64,000 nucleotides of DNA from Deltaproteobacteria bacterium HGW-Deltaproteobacteria-19 (GTDB lineage Bacteria; Desulfobacterota; Syntrophia; Syntrophales; PHBD01), in NCBI GenBank assembly GCA_002841865.1, contig PHBD01000005.1:62001-126000 (forward strand). Direction: 5' to 3'. The translations under genes and the position numbers were made by a program. Under the pieces are notes generated by a model. It was not told the DNA's origin and searched no databases. It saw only the letters and a program-made list of their open reading frames with translations. Below, piece after piece: positions 43,844-54,328 of this stretch (its first letter is position 1; every line of letters starts with the position of its first letter).

Positions 43844-44064
43844 ATGAGACCGGTTCGGCGGCCGCTGCTACAGCAGGTCGCTTGGAATGATCGACAGGCA
43901 GTGAAGGTCCGGTCCTGTGATGCCCCGATTCATCCCCCTGTCTTCACTCTTCCCCGGGGCAACGCCCCTCGAAACTGTTCGGAAAGCCAGTGCCGGAACG
44001 GACAATTCAGTCCACCCGGCGTGCCTGGGTTTCCTGTCCCGTCTCCCGGGTTCTCGGTATTCCC

Positions 44065-45138
44065 ATGTTCAAGAGACTGAAAGACATCGATCAGCGATTT
44101 CGGGAGCTGGAGGGGCTGCTAAGCAGTTCCGACGTGGTCACCAAGCCCTCCCTGTACCAGAAGTACGCCAAGGAGCATTCCGACCTCTATGACCTGGTGG
44201 ATGCCTGGCGGGAATACGAAAAGCTGGGCGGGCAGATCGAGGAAGATCAGCGGATCCTTCGGGAGGACGACGAGGAACTGAAGGAACTGGTACGGGGAGA
44301 GTTGACCCAGCTCAAGGAGCAAAGAACGCTCCTGGAAGAACGCCTGAGATTCCTCCTGCTTCCGAAAGATCCGAATGACGACAAGAACGTCCTCCTGGAA
44401 ATCCGTGCGGGAACGGGGGGAGACGAGGCGGGCCTCTTCGCTGCCGATCTTTTCCGTATGTACGCCCGCTATGCGGAGCGTTCCGGCTGGCGGGTGGAGG
44501 TCATTAGCGGCAGTCCTTCGGGGGGAGGTGCCGGCTTCAAGGAAATCATCGCACTGGTCGAGGGCCGTGGGGCATACAGCCGCCTCAAGTACGAGAGCGG
44601 TGTCCACCGGGTTCAACGAGTTCCGGCTACGGAATCCCAGGGCCGGATTCACACCTCTGCGGTCACGGTGGCGATCCTCCCGGAGGCGGAGGAGGTGGAC
44701 GTTCAGATCGATCCGAACGAACTGCGGATCGACGTTTACCATTCCAGCGGTCATGGCGGGCAGAGCGTCAACACGACCGATTCCGCGGTGCGGATCACCC
44801 ATCTGCCCACCGGTCTGGTCGTTACCTGTCAGGATGAGAAATCCCAGCTCAAGAACAAGGCAAAGGCGATGAAGGTGCTCCGGGCGAGGCTCCTGGACAT
44901 CATGGTCCAGAAGCAGAACGACGAGATCACAGAAGTCCGGAGAAGTCAGGTGGGCAGTGGAGACCGAAGCGAGCGAATCCGGACCTACAACTACCCCCAG
45001 GGCCGGGTCACGGATCATCGCATCGGGCTGACCCTGTATAACCTGGAGAGCATTCTGGACGGCGAGATCCAGGGGATCATCGATTCCCTGACGACCCACT
45101 TCCAGGCGAATGCCCTCCAGGCGCCGACGTCCGCCTGA
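44065..45138 (+). CDS. prfA: Peptide chain release factor 1
   Basis: A 357-aa class I release factor. The stop-codon recognition tripeptide is P187-A-T189 (the PxT of RF1), and the GGQ hydrolysis motif is at 231-233 ([11 protein letters not shown]). Start ATG 44065 gives the normal RF1 N terminus ([12 protein letters not shown]). Followed after 41 bp by its own methyltransferase gene prmC. Confidence 0.97.
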   Translation: MFKRLKDIDQRFRELEGLLSSSDVVTKPSLYQKYAKEHSDLYDLVDAWREYEKLGGQIEEDQRILREDDEELKELVRGELTQLKEQRTLLEERLRFLLLPKDPNDDKNVLLEIRAGTGGDEAGLFAADLFRMYARYAERSGWRVEVISGSPSGGGAGFKEIIALVEGRGAYSRLKYESGVHRVQRVPATESQGRIHTSAVTVAILPEAEEVDVQIDPNELRIDVYHSSGHGGQSVNTTDSAVRITHLPTGLVVTCQDEKSQLKNKAKAMKVLRARLLDIMVQKQNDEITEVRRSQVGSGDRSERIRTYNYPQGRVTDHRIGLTLYNLESILDGEIQGIIDSLTTHFQANALQAPTSA

Positions 45139-45179
45139 GGTCAACTCGTCCCGCGACCGGTGCGAATCGGGGGGGAGTC

Positions 45180-46037
45180 ATGGCAACCATCCGTTCCGTC
45201 CTTCACGAGGCAACCGATGACCTTCACCGTCATGGGCTGCCCTCTCCCCGTCTGGATGCCGAGGTTCTGCTGTGCCGATACCTCGGTACCGATCGTACCC
45301 ATCTCTATGCACACCCGGAGGAGATCGTCGGGAAGGATGTCGTCCGCGGCTTTATGGAGTGGGTGGGGCGACGGCAAAGGCAGGAGCCGGTAGCCTACAT
45401 CGTCGGGGAAAAGGAGTTCTGGTCCATTCCCTTTTCCGTCGACAGGCACGTTCTGATTCCCCGGGCGGACACGGAAATTCTCGTCGAAGAGGCGATCCGG
45501 GTGGCGAAAGCCGGGTGTGACATCCTGGATGTCGGAACGGGAAGCGGGGCCGTTGCTGTGGCGCTGTCCCGGGAACTGCCGCGGGCGAGGGTCGTGGCGA
45601 CGGACCGGTCGATTGCGGCGGCAGTGACGGCGGCAGGAAACGCGAAGCGGGCGGGCGTGGCTGATCGGGTGCTGATCGTGGTAGCGGACCTCCTGGAATC
45701 GCTTCGCGGTCCTTTTGATGTGATCGTCTCGAACCCTCCTTACATCCCGGAGGACGAATTCGAAGGGTTGCCTCCCGGGGTGAGGGAATATGAGCCAAAA
45801 GAGGCTCTGTGGGCTCCCGGGGACGGGACGGCGGTGCACCGCCGGCTCATCTCGGACGCCCCATCCATCCTGAAGGATGGGGGATGGCTCCTGATGGAGA
45901 TGGGAGACCGCCAGGCGAAGAGACTCACGGATGTTTTGCAGGCGGACGGCCGGTATGACCGAATCGACATCCGGAAAGACTATGGAGGCCGGGACCGGGT
46001 CGTGAAGGCCAGGAGGATGGAGATCACACATGGATAA
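45180..46037 (+). CDS. prmC: Release factor glutamine methyltransferase
   Basis: A 285-aa SAM methyltransferase that methylates the Gln of the GGQ motif in release factors. [16 protein letters not shown] is the SAM site and [10 protein letters not shown] the NPPY catalytic motif; [19 protein letters not shown] is the typical N-terminal region. Its 3' end overlaps murA by 8 nt. Confidence 0.95.
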   Translation: MATIRSVLHEATDDLHRHGLPSPRLDAEVLLCRYLGTDRTHLYAHPEEIVGKDVVRGFMEWVGRRQRQEPVAYIVGEKEFWSIPFSVDRHVLIPRADTEILVEEAIRVAKAGCDILDVGTGSGAVAVALSRELPRARVVATDRSIAAAVTAAGNAKRAGVADRVLIVVADLLESLRGPFDVIVSNPPYIPEDEFEGLPPGVREYEPKEALWAPGDGTAVHRRLISDAPSILKDGGWLLMEMGDRQAKRLTDVLQADGRYDRIDIRKDYGGRDRVVKARRMEITHG

Positions 46038-47280
46038 AATCATCATCCAGGGGGGGCGGAAGCTGGCCGGGGAAGTGCCTGTCAGCGGTGCCAAGAATGC
46101 GGCATTGCCCATCCTGGTCTCAGCGCTGTTGACGGAGGGAACGAACACGTTCCGCAACATTCCGAACCTGGTGGATATCAAGACGGCCCGAAGGCTGCTG
46201 CACAATCTCGGCGTTCGCACGGAGGGAAACGGCACGGTTCGGGTGGATGCCACCGGCATCACCAGTTGCGAAGCGCCGTATGATCTGGTGAAGACGATGC
46301 GGGCGTCGATTCTGGTCCTGGGACCACTGGTGGCCCGGATGGGCCAGGCCCGGGTGTCCCTGCCCGGCGGATGCGCCATCGGGGCAAGGCCTGTCAATCT
46401 GCACATCAAGGCCCTGGAGGAGATGGGGGCGGAGATCCGCCTGGAAGAGGGGTATATCGACGCCAGAGCCCGGCGGCTCCGGGGGGCGCGGATCTATTTC
46501 GATCTCTCCACCGTGACGGGAACGGAGAACATCATGATGGCCGCGACCCTCGCCGAGGGCACCACGATCCTGCAGAATGCAGCGAAGGAGCCCGAGGTGG
46601 TCAACCTCGCGGACGTTCTGATCGGAATGGGCGCCCGCATTGCCGGGGCCGGGACGGATGTCATTACCATTGAAGGGGTCCCTCGCCTTCACCCCGTCGA
46701 GGCCTCGGTCATTCCCGACCGGATCGAGGCGGGAACATTCCTGATCGCCGCCGGCATGACCGGTGGTGAGGTGCGCCTCACCGGTTGCGAGCCCGATCAC
46801 CTCGATGCCCTGATCGTGAAACTCCGGGAAACGGGAATGACCATCGACGTGGAGGCAAATGGAATCCAGGCGCTCGGAACCCGGCGAATTGCAAGTGTCG
46901 ATGTGAAGACTCTCCCTTACCCGGGTTTTCCGACGGACCTCCAGGCCCAGATCATGGCGATGATGACGCTCGGCCAGGGCTTCAGCCTCATTGCCGAAAC
47001 GGTCTTCGAGAATCGCTTCATGCATGTGAGCGAACTGCTTCGGATGGGTGCGGATATCGACATCCAGGGAAACAGGGCTGTGGTGCGGGGGGTGCCGCGA
47101 CTGCTCGGAGCGCCCGTTATGGCCACTGATCTCCGGGCGTCGGCATCTCTGGTCCTGGCCGGTCTGGCGGCGGAGGGACGGACGGACGTTTCCCGCGTCT
47201 ACCATCTGGATCGCGGGTACGAGTCAATGGAGAAGAAGTTTGCAGCTCTCGGGGCCGATATAAAAAGGGAGAAAGCGTGA
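46030..47280 (+). CDS. murA: UDP-N-acetylglucosamine 1-carboxyvinyltransferase
   Basis: A 416-aa enzyme of the first committed step of peptidoglycan synthesis. K22-N23 ([11 protein letters not shown]) and the catalytic Cys C115 with R120 ([13 protein letters not shown]) are at the canonical positions; because residue 115 is Cys, the enzyme should be fosfomycin-sensitive. Overlaps prmC and precedes hisD by 1 nt. Confidence 0.97.
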   Translation: MDKIIIQGGRKLAGEVPVSGAKNAALPILVSALLTEGTNTFRNIPNLVDIKTARRLLHNLGVRTEGNGTVRVDATGITSCEAPYDLVKTMRASILVLGPLVARMGQARVSLPGGCAIGARPVNLHIKALEEMGAEIRLEEGYIDARARRLRGARIYFDLSTVTGTENIMMAATLAEGTTILQNAAKEPEVVNLADVLIGMGARIAGAGTDVITIEGVPRLHPVEASVIPDRIEAGTFLIAAGMTGGEVRLTGCEPDHLDALIVKLRETGMTIDVEANGIQALGTRRIASVDVKTLPYPGFPTDLQAQIMAMMTLGQGFSLIAETVFENRFMHVSELLRMGADIDIQGNRAVVRGVPRLLGAPVMATDLRASASLVLAGLAAEGRTDVSRVYHLDRGYESMEKKFAALGADIKREKA

Positions 47281-47281
47281 G

Positions 47282-48598
47282 ATGAGGATCATCCGGACGA
47301 GCGATTCCCGATTTGAAGAGGTGTTCCGGCAGATCGCCGGGAGGGGCCGTGTCTTCGATGAGGATCTCTGGAAAGGAACGTACCGCATTGTCAGGGATGT
47401 GGCGGAAAGGGGAGACGCGGCTCTTTTCGCCTATACGGAACAATACGACGGCTATCGGCTTGTGCCGGGTGCGGTGGCGGCTTCGTCAGCGGAGATCGAC
47501 GCCGCGATATCCGCCGTCACTCCCGAGGAGTGGAAGATCCTCCGCCTGGGGGCCGAAAGGATCGAGCGTTATCACCGAAGACAGGTCCTTCCGGAGTTGC
47601 GGATCGACGAAGAGGAGGGTGTGATTCTCGAACAGCGGGTCCTTCCGCTGGAGAGGGTGGGCGTCTATGCCCCCGGGGGGCTTGCCGCCTATCCGTCGAC
47701 AGTGCTCATGGCGGCCATTCCCGCCCGAATCGCCGGCGTGAAAGAGATCCTGCTTGCGTCACCGGCCCGGGAAGGACGGCTTCATCCCCTGATTGCCGCG
47801 GCGGCACAGCTCTGCGGCATAACGGTAATCCTCAAGATTGGAGGAGCCCAGGCGATTGCGGCCCTGGCGTACGGGACCGCCTCGGTGCCCCGGGTCGACA
47901 AAATCGTGGGACCCGGGAATGCTTTCGTAGCCGCTGCCAAGCGAATCGTCTTCGGGGAGGTGTCCATCGACATGATCGCCGGTCCCAGCGAGGTTCTGAT
48001 CGTTGCCGACGGCAGCGCCCCTGCATCATTCGCCGCTGCCGACCTCATCGCCCAGGCGGAGCACGACGAGACGGCCAGTGCTATCCTGGTGACACCCGAT
48101 GCACGGTACGCATCCCAGGTAGCGGCGGAAGTTGATCGGCTGGTGAGCGGCCTGTCCCGGAGAGAGATTCTGGTCCGGGCCCTGGAGCGGTTCGGGGCGA
48201 TTTTCCTGGTGGAGAGGCTGGAAGATGCGGCGGAAGTCGCCAACCGGTTCGCGCCGGAGCACCTGGAACTGATGGTGGCGGATCCCCGTCACATTCTCCC
48301 ATGGTTCAGGCATGCCGGCTCCATCTTCCTGGGCGCCTATACCCCCGAGGCAATCGGAGACTATCTTGCTGGTCCGAACCACATCCTGCCCACCGGTGGA
48401 ACCGCCCGCTTCTCATCCCCGCTGGGGGTTTATGACTTCCTGAAGCGGACCAGTGTCCTCCAGTTTTCGCCGGAGGCCTTCGGGCGTTATGGAGCCGCGG
48501 TAAAGGCCTTTGCCGGGATGGAGGGACTGACTGGGCATGGATTGGCCGCGTCTGTCCGGATGATCGGCACCCCATCCGATCGTTCGGACTCCCGTTGA
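47282..48598 (+). CDS. hisD: Histidinol dehydrogenase
   Basis: A 438-aa zinc enzyme for the last two steps of histidine synthesis. LPLERVGVYAPGGLAAYPST, KIVGPGNAFVAAAKR, IDMIAGPSEVLIVAD and the metal-site region LIAQAEHDETASAI are all typical, with HILPTGGTARFSSPL near the end. It is the only his gene in the window, placed behind murA as in other deltaproteobacterial genomes. Confidence 0.96.
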   Translation: MRIIRTSDSRFEEVFRQIAGRGRVFDEDLWKGTYRIVRDVAERGDAALFAYTEQYDGYRLVPGAVAASSAEIDAAISAVTPEEWKILRLGAERIERYHRRQVLPELRIDEEEGVILEQRVLPLERVGVYAPGGLAAYPSTVLMAAIPARIAGVKEILLASPAREGRLHPLIAAAAQLCGITVILKIGGAQAIAALAYGTASVPRVDKIVGPGNAFVAAAKRIVFGEVSIDMIAGPSEVLIVADGSAPASFAAADLIAQAEHDETASAILVTPDARYASQVAAEVDRLVSGLSRREILVRALERFGAIFLVERLEDAAEVANRFAPEHLELMVADPRHILPWFRHAGSIFLGAYTPEAIGDYLAGPNHILPTGGTARFSSPLGVYDFLKRTSVLQFSPEAFGRYGAAVKAFAGMEGLTGHGLAASVRMIGTPSDRSDSR

Positions 48599-48630
48599 TC
48601 GGCCCGTGAAAAGGATGCGGGAAAAAACCC

Positions 48631-48659
48631 TTGATAAAAAAAACGGTCTCCATTAGGAT
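48631..48659 (+). promoter_or_regulatory. Promoter for tRNA-Gly
   Basis: TTGATA (48631-48636), 17 bp, TAGGAT (48654-48659). The start would be near 48666, 28 nt before the tRNA. Confidence 0.5.
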
Positions 48660-48693
48660 GGCGATCTCCATTCAGCATCAGGAATCATCGAGG

Positions 48694-48768
48694 GCGGGCG
48701 TAATTCAGAGGCAGAATGTCAGCTTCCCAAGCTGAACGTCGTGGGTTCGATTCCCATCGCCCGCTCCA
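48694..48768 (+). tRNA. tRNA-Gly (anticodon CCC)
   Basis: Cloverleaf read by eye: acceptor stem GCGGGCG/CGCCCGC, D stem ATTC/GAAT, anticodon stem TCAGC/GCTGA with loop TTCCCAA (anticodon CCC), T arm GTGGG-TTCGATT-CCCAT, then T and an encoded CCA. All stems are fully paired. It reads GGG codons. Confidence 0.95.
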
Positions 48769-48903
48769 TCGATTCCCTCCTCTTTTTGTGACCGCTTCCG
48801 GCCCCTGTTTCCGGGCCGTGTCCCGGCTTCGTACCGAAAAAAACACTTGAAATTGCGGTCTGGATATGGTACCGCCCCGCCAGATCATCGTGGAGTTCTG
48901 ATG

Positions 48904-48929
48904 AGTGGGCTTGAGCCCACTTTTTTTTT
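48904..48929 (+). terminator. Strong intrinsic terminator directly before rimP
   Basis: GTGGGC and GCCCAC form a perfect 6-bp stem with loop TTGA, followed by nine Ts. It ends 7 nt before the rimP ATG at 48937. It should stop transcripts coming from tRNA-Gly, or act as an attenuator if the rimP promoter lies upstream. An upstream ATG at 48901, with GGAG 5 nt before it, lies in the rimP frame, so translation could run through the hairpin. Confidence 0.8.
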
Positions 48930-48936
48930 CAAAGCA

Positions 48937-49482
48937 ATGGAAAACAGCCTGACCGGAAGACCCATCGAGGAAGCGATCTGGAACCTGGCGGAGCCCACTG
49001 CGGAAGCGGAGGGAGTGGAGTTGATCCACGTGGAATGCATCCGCATGAAGACCCGGTGGATCGTTCGGATTTTTCTGGATAAGGCAGAGGGCATTACGGT
49101 GGATGATTGTACGCGGGTCAGCCACGTGCTGGGGGATCTCCTGGAAGTTCATGATCTCCCGCCGGGGCCTTACACACTGGAGGTTTCCTCGCCTGGTCCG
49201 AACCGGCCGCTGTTCCGGGACTGCGACTTTGTCCGGTTTTGTGGAAACCCGGTAATGCTCAGGCTGGACGGTTCTCTGGAAGGGCGAAGGAACCTCCGTG
49301 GAACGCTCCTGGAGTATGAAGCCGGAGAAGCGGAGAAGGCGCTCCTGGTAGAGGAGGACGGAACAGTCCATCGCATTCCTAGGAAGGCCGTTGTGAAGGC
49401 GAACCTCGCGGAAGTTGCAGGGAAGGCCGGCCACGCGGGCTCTCCCCGAAAGGGAAAAGGAAAATCCGTCATTAAGTCGTGA
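48937..49482 (+). CDS. rimP: Ribosome maturation factor RimP
   Basis: A 181-aa 30S assembly factor. GVELIHVECIRMKTRWIVRI, DDCTRVSHVLGDLLEV and LEVSSPGPNRPLFRDCDFVR match the family. Start at 48937 gives the usual length, but it lacks a good ribosome site; the in-frame ATG at 48901 has one and would add 12 residues (MSGLEPTFFFKA). First gene of the conserved rimP-nusA-infB operon. Confidence 0.93.
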   Translation: MENSLTGRPIEEAIWNLAEPTAEAEGVELIHVECIRMKTRWIVRIFLDKAEGITVDDCTRVSHVLGDLLEVHDLPPGPYTLEVSSPGPNRPLFRDCDFVRFCGNPVMLRLDGSLEGRRNLRGTLLEYEAGEAEKALLVEEDGTVHRIPRKAVVKANLAEVAGKAGHAGSPRKGKGKSVIKS

Positions 49483-49630
49483 CCGGAGCGATCTCCATCA
49501 TTTTGGGTTTGCCGACTAGCGCGGAAACGGTGGCCTGTCACACCGGGTCAGGGGGAGATGGAAAAACCGATCTCCTGGATGGATCACGTGCCTGGTGACG
49601 AGTCATATCTTTGTCAGCGGAGGAACATTC

Positions 49631-50893
49631 ATGTTGCCGGAGTTGAAACGACTGATTGAACAGATGGGGAAGGACCGGGGAATCGACAAGCAGATCATCA
49701 TCGAGGCCCTGGAAGCGGCGATGCTCACGGCGGCGCGCAAGAAGCTGGGTCCCCACGTGGAGATCGAGGCACATTATAATGATGATGCGGGCGAAGTGGA
49801 GGTCTTCCAGTTCAAGATGGTGGTGGACAAGATCCTCGATCCGGATCTCCATGTCCTGTTGGACGAAGCGAGGCAGAATCTCGATGAGGAAGCAGAGCCC
49901 GGGGACAGCCTGGGAATAAAGATCGACACGAGCACTTTTGGAAGAATCGCCGTTCAGACGGCCAAGCAGATTATTATCCAGCGGGTCAAGGACGCGGAAC
50001 GGGACAACATCTACGACGAATACAAGGATCGGAAAGGAGAACTGATCAACGGGTTCGTCCAGCGGTTCGAGGGGGGCTCCATCATCGTCAACCTCGGCCG
50101 TGCCGAGGGAGTCGTTCCCGTATCCGAGCAGATCTTCAAAGAAGTATACAAGCGGGGAGAGCGGATCCGGGCCTATATCCTGGAAGTGAAGCGGATTACA
50201 AAAGGACCGCAGATCATTCTTTCGAGGACCCATCCCGGGTTCCTGCGGGCCTTGTTTGAGGTTGAAGTCCCGGAAATCTCTGAGGGTCTCATCGAGCTCG
50301 TCAATGTGGCGAGAGAGCCCGGAAAGAGGGCGAAGATCGCCGTACGTACCAAGGACAAGGATATCGATCCGGTGGGGGCCTGCGTCGGCATGAGGGGGTC
50401 CCGCGTCCAGAGCGTGGTTCAGGAACTGCGGGGTGAAAAAATCGACATCGTTCCGTATTCCGACGACCCGGTCAAATTCGTCTGCAGCGCCCTGTCTCCG
50501 GCCAAAGTGGAGCGGGTTCTCATGGATGAGGAAAACCGTTCCATGGAGATCATCGTTCCCGATGATCAGCTTTCCCTGGCCATCGGCAAAAACGGGCAGA
50601 ATGTGCGGCTGGCCGTCAAACTGACGGGCTGGAAAATCGATGTGAAGACGGAAGCGCTGGTTTCTTCTCAGGAGGCCCAGGGACAAAAGGAATTGATGGG
50701 GATTCCCGGGATGAGTGAGGAGCATGCGGAGCAGCTCTATGAGCTTGGTTTCAAAACAGTGGCGGCCCTGGCTGCGGCAGATCCGGGAATGATCACTGCG
50801 TTGCCTGGTCTGGATGAGCAGGTGGCAGCTCAATGGATTGAAGAAGCGGGAAGGATGATCACACAGGATGCTGTTGCCGGAAAAGGCGAGTGA
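49631..50893 (+). CDS. nusA: Transcription elongation/termination factor NusA
   Basis: A 420-aa RNA polymerase-binding protein. Order: N-terminal polymerase domain (1-130, [18 protein letters not shown]), S1 domain ([20 protein letters not shown]), two KH domains ([37 protein letters not shown]) and a C-terminal helix-hairpin-helix stretch ([20 protein letters not shown]). GGAGGAAC precedes the ATG. It contains no duplicated acidic C-terminal repeats as in E. coli. Confidence 0.96.
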   Translation: MLPELKRLIEQMGKDRGIDKQIIIEALEAAMLTAARKKLGPHVEIEAHYNDDAGEVEVFQFKMVVDKILDPDLHVLLDEARQNLDEEAEPGDSLGIKIDTSTFGRIAVQTAKQIIIQRVKDAERDNIYDEYKDRKGELINGFVQRFEGGSIIVNLGRAEGVVPVSEQIFKEVYKRGERIRAYILEVKRITKGPQIILSRTHPGFLRALFEVEVPEISEGLIELVNVAREPGKRAKIAVRTKDKDIDPVGACVGMRGSRVQSVVQELRGEKIDIVPYSDDPVKFVCSALSPAKVERVLMDEENRSMEIIVPDDQLSLAIGKNGQNVRLAVKLTGWKIDVKTEALVSSQEAQGQKELMGIPGMSEEHAEQLYELGFKTVAALAAADPGMITALPGLDEQVAAQWIEEAGRMITQDAVAGKGE

Positions 50894-50948
50894 TCGAAAA
50901 CCCTTCGGGGTGTTTTCCTCTGTTAGGACTTCGTCGGAGGAAGTCGGG

Positions 50949-53585
50949 ATGTCGAAGAAGAGGGTATATGAACTGGCGAAGGAACTGGGCCTGGACAACA
51001 AGGAGCTCATTTCACGCCTGGAAAAGATCGGCGTCATCGTGAAATCGCACTCGAGCACGCTCGAGGAGGCGGATCTGGAACGAATCCAGAAGGAGTTGCT
51101 GGCGCCGGAGCCTCGGGAAGTTGTAGAGCAGCGGATCAAGTCGACGGTGATCCGGCGCCGGGCGATCCGGACGGCTGCGGATGAGGACAAGCCTGCGGAA
51201 ACGGATGAAGCGCTTGCGGAAGCGGCCGCGGAAGGGGAGCCTGCCGCTCTTGCACCTGAACCTCCCGAAGCCGAGCAGCCGGAGGCCGCACCTGCCGTAA
51301 TTCCGCCGGAGCCGGTCGCACAGGAAGCCGAAACGTCGGTAGAGCCGGTCCCCGTTTCTGTGGAGCCGGCCGCTCCTCCCGAGGAAGAAAAGAAACCCGA
51401 AAAACCTGCGGAGGCTCCCTCCCGTGGAACTACCGCCACGGTCATTTCCAGACCCGCCCCTGGCGAAATCCGCAAACCGTTTGTGAGGAGGGAACCGGTT
51501 CCCTCCAGGCCAGCCCCTGCCGCACCCGGTACGCGAAAAGAAGTCCCTCGCAGGCCTGATCTGAAGGTGACGAGAGACGTTCCTCCAGCAGCGCCTGCAG
51601 CAGGAGCTGCTGCGGACAAGAAGCCGAAATGGGTGGCCGATAAGAAGAAAAAGACCATTGAGGTGGTCATGGGCGAGCAGCCGGGTCTGAAGAAAAAGAC
51701 CCTGGCCCGCAAATCCACTGATCGCCGGGACATCCGGCAGGAGTTGGATCTCGACGAGCGCGCGCAGCGCTGGCGGGAGGAGAAGAAAGCCACGGTTGCC
51801 CGGATGCAGAAGCCCCAGATTACCGTACCCAAGGCAAGCAAACGGCGGGTCAAAGTGATGGAAGCCATCACCGTCGGGGAACTGGCAAAGAAGATGGGTG
51901 TCAAGGCCAGTGAAGTCATCAACAAGCTGATTGGGTTGGGCCTGATGGCGGGGATCAATCAGTCCATTGACTTCGACACGGCCGCGCTGATTGCCGGCGA
52001 TTTCGGATATCAGGCGGAGGCCGCAGCCTTTGATTATGATGAAACCATTCAGCGTCCGGAGGCGGCCTCGGAGAATCTGAAGCCACGGGCTCCCGTTGTG
52101 ACGATCATGGGCCACGTCGATCACGGGAAGACATCCCTTCTGGATGCGATTCGCCAGACCAACGTCATTGGAGGGGAAGCAGGCGGCATCACCCAGGCGA
52201 TCGGCGCCTATCACGTTCACATCAAGGACCGGGACATCGTTTTTCTGGACACGCCAGGTCACGAAGCCTTTACGGCCATGCGCGCCCGCGGGGCCCAGGT
52301 TACGGACATCGTTGTCCTGGTCGTAGCCGCCGACGACGGCGTCATGGAGCAGACCGTGGAGGCCATCAACCATGCCCGGTCAGCCGGTGTTCCCATCATG
52401 GTGGCCATCAACAAGATTGACAAGCCGAATGCCGACATCGCACGGATCAAACAGGGACTGACGGAATACAACCTGGTTTCAGAGGAATGGGGAGGAGACA
52501 CGATCTTCTCGGAAGTGTCCGCGAAAAAGCAAGAGGGTATCGAGGAACTCCTGGAGATGATCCTTCTCCAGGCGGACGTGTTGGAACTGAAAGCCAATCC
52601 GGATCAGCCGGCCCGGGGGATCATCATTGAATCAACGCTGGACCGTGGACGCGGGCCCGTAGCGACCGTCCTGATTCAGGAGGGCACTCTGAAAGAAGGG
52701 GACACCTTTGTTTCCAGAACGGAATTCGGGCGGGTCAGGGCCTTGATCGACGACCAGGGACACCGGGTGAAGGAAGCCCCACCCTCCATGCCCGTTGTCG
52801 TCATCGGATTCTCCGGTGTACCCCACGTAGGGGCCGAGTTTGTGGGCGTGGAGGACGAGAAGAAGGCCAAAGGCATCAGCGAATACTGGTTGCGCAAGGA
52901 ACGGGAAAGAGAGCTTTCCTCATCCTCCAAGATCACCCTGGAGCAACTCTATCAGCGGATGAAGGAGGGCGTCAAGGAACTCAATGTCATTCTCAAGGCC
53001 GACGTTCAGGGGTCCGTCGAGGCCCTCGCAGATGCCCTCAACAAGCTCGGCACGGATGAAATCAAGGTCAAGATCATTCACAGTTCCACCGGCACTGTGA
53101 CGGAGACGGACGTAATGCTGGCCTCCGCCTCCAATGCTATCATCATCGGTTTCAACGTCCGGCCCGATGCACGGGTTACCGAACTCGCGGAAAGCGAGGG
53201 CGTCGAGATCAAACCTTACGACATCATTTACAATGTCATAGCAGACATGAGGGCGGCCATGGAAGGACTCCTGGAACCGGAGTACCGGGATCTTGTCCAG
53301 GGACACGCAGAGGTGCGCCAGCTCTTCAAGATTCCGAAGGCGGGGACCATCGCCGGCAGTTATGTCGTGGACGGCAAGATCTCCCGCAACGCCCAATTGA
53401 GGCTGCTTCGACAGGGGGTCGTGCTTTATGACGGCCGGTTTGCTTCCCTCAAACGCTTGAAGGACGATGTCAAGGAGGTCCAGACCGGTTATGAATGCGG
53501 GATCGGCATCGAGAACTTCAACGACCTCCGTGAAGGAGATGTGATCGAGGCCTACGTCAAGGAACGGGTCGAGCGGAAATTATAG
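50949..53585 (+). CDS. infB: Translation initiation factor IF-2
   Basis: An 878-aa GTPase that places initiator tRNA on the 30S subunit. N-terminal IF2 domain ([20 protein letters not shown]), then a long Ala/Pro/Glu-rich linker (about 80-230), the second IF2N domain ([19 protein letters not shown]), the G domain with GHVDHGKT (388-395), DTPGHEAF and NKIDKP, and the C-terminal fMet-tRNA binding domains. GGAGG is 8 nt before the ATG at 50949. Between nusA and infB the usual ylxR gene is missing. Confidence 0.97.
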   Translation: MSKKRVYELAKELGLDNKELISRLEKIGVIVKSHSSTLEEADLERIQKELLAPEPREVVEQRIKSTVIRRRAIRTAADEDKPAETDEALAEAAAEGEPAALAPEPPEAEQPEAAPAVIPPEPVAQEAETSVEPVPVSVEPAAPPEEEKKPEKPAEAPSRGTTATVISRPAPGEIRKPFVRREPVPSRPAPAAPGTRKEVPRRPDLKVTRDVPPAAPAAGAAADKKPKWVADKKKKTIEVVMGEQPGLKKKTLARKSTDRRDIRQELDLDERAQRWREEKKATVARMQKPQITVPKASKRRVKVMEAITVGELAKKMGVKASEVINKLIGLGLMAGINQSIDFDTAALIAGDFGYQAEAAAFDYDETIQRPEAASENLKPRAPVVTIMGHVDHGKTSLLDAIRQTNVIGGEAGGITQAIGAYHVHIKDRDIVFLDTPGHEAFTAMRARGAQVTDIVVLVVAADDGVMEQTVEAINHARSAGVPIMVAINKIDKPNADIARIKQGLTEYNLVSEEWGGDTIFSEVSAKKQEGIEELLEMILLQADVLELKANPDQPARGIIIESTLDRGRGPVATVLIQEGTLKEGDTFVSRTEFGRVRALIDDQGHRVKEAPPSMPVVVIGFSGVPHVGAEFVGVEDEKKAKGISEYWLRKERERELSSSSKITLEQLYQRMKEGVKELNVILKADVQGSVEALADALNKLGTDEIKVKIIHSSTGTVTETDVMLASASNAIIIGFNVRPDARVTELAESEGVEIKPYDIIYNVIADMRAAMEGLLEPEYRDLVQGHAEVRQLFKIPKAGTIAGSYVVDGKISRNAQLRLLRQGVVLYDGRFASLKRLKDDVKEVQTGYECGIGIENFNDLREGDVIEAYVKERVERKL

Positions 53586-53628
53586 GGATGAACAGCCGGG
53601 ATGAGAATTCCGGCCGGTGGGAGTTAAG

Positions 53629-54036
53629 ATGGTCATCGGATCCGGCATCCTTGAAATCCTGATTCCCGACAGCCGGTCCCTCAAGGACAAGCGGGGAGTC
53701 CTGAACCGGATCCTCAAGAGAACGCAGAATTCGTTCAATATATCCATCGCCGAAGTGGGCCTGCAGGACTTGTGGGGACGGGCAAGAATCGGGTTCAGCA
53801 TCGTCGGCAACGATCGGGCGTATGTGAACCGGAAGATCGACATGGTGTTGAACTTCATCCAGGAGCAACAGCTGGCGGAGATTCTGCAAACCATGATCGA
53901 AATAACCAGCGTGTCGGAGCAGATGTCCCCCGCAGTCTACGAGGAGCGGAAATATGCAGCCGTTCAAGAGGGCCCAGAGGGTGGCGGACCTGATTCGGAC
54001 GGAGGTCTCGGAAATCCTCCGCCGTCAGATCCGTGA
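53629..54036 (+). CDS. DUF503 (YlxP-like) protein
   Basis: A 135-aa protein of the DUF503 family (IGSGILEILIPDSRSLKDKR, then IAEVGLQDLWGRARIGFSIV), always found between infB and rbfA; its role is thought to be in ribosome maturation but is not settled. The last 35 residues are low-complexity and overlap the rbfA start by 83 nt. Start ATG 53629 has GGGAG 5 nt upstream; a GTG four codons earlier is possible. Confidence 0.88.
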   Translation: MVIGSGILEILIPDSRSLKDKRGVLNRILKRTQNSFNISIAEVGLQDLWGRARIGFSIVGNDRAYVNRKIDMVLNFIQEQQLAEILQTMIEITSVSEQMSPAVYEERKYAAVQEGPEGGGPDSDGGLGNPPPSDP

Positions 54037-54328
54037 TCCGCGGATCGGCTCGGTAACCATTACGGATGTGCGCGTGACGGATGACCTGCGGTTGGCGCGG
54101 ATTTTTTTCGTGGAACTCGGGAAGGATAACGTTGCTGGGGAAACGTGGGAGGGACTCGAAAGCGCCTCCGGTTTCCTGAAAAGGGAACTGGGGCACAGGC
54201 TGCATCTCCGCTATGTGCCGGAGATCGTTTTCAAGCACGACCCATCTTTTGCTTACGGCAGTCGGATCGAAGGTCTGCTCAAGGAGATCCATCAAGGGGA
54301 CGCGGAGCACGATGCAGAAGATTCTTGA
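53954..54328 (+). CDS. rbfA: Ribosome-binding factor A
   Basis: A 124-aa KH-type 30S maturation factor. RAQRVADLIRTEVSEILRRQ, DPRIGSVTITDVRVTDDLRL and the C-terminal SRIEGLLKEIHQ are typical. It overlaps the DUF503 gene by 83 nt and the following DHH gene by 17 nt, a tight operon. Confidence 0.95.
   Translation: MQPFKRAQRVADLIRTEVSEILRRQIRDPRIGSVTITDVRVTDDLRLARIFFVELGKDNVAGETWEGLESASGFLKRELGHRLHLRYVPEIVFKHDPSFAYGSRIEGLLKEIHQGDAEHDAEDS

Noticed and set aside
49538-51958. 806-codon minus-strand frame across nusA and infB
   Set aside because: Ser/Arg-rich mirror translation of two certain genes.
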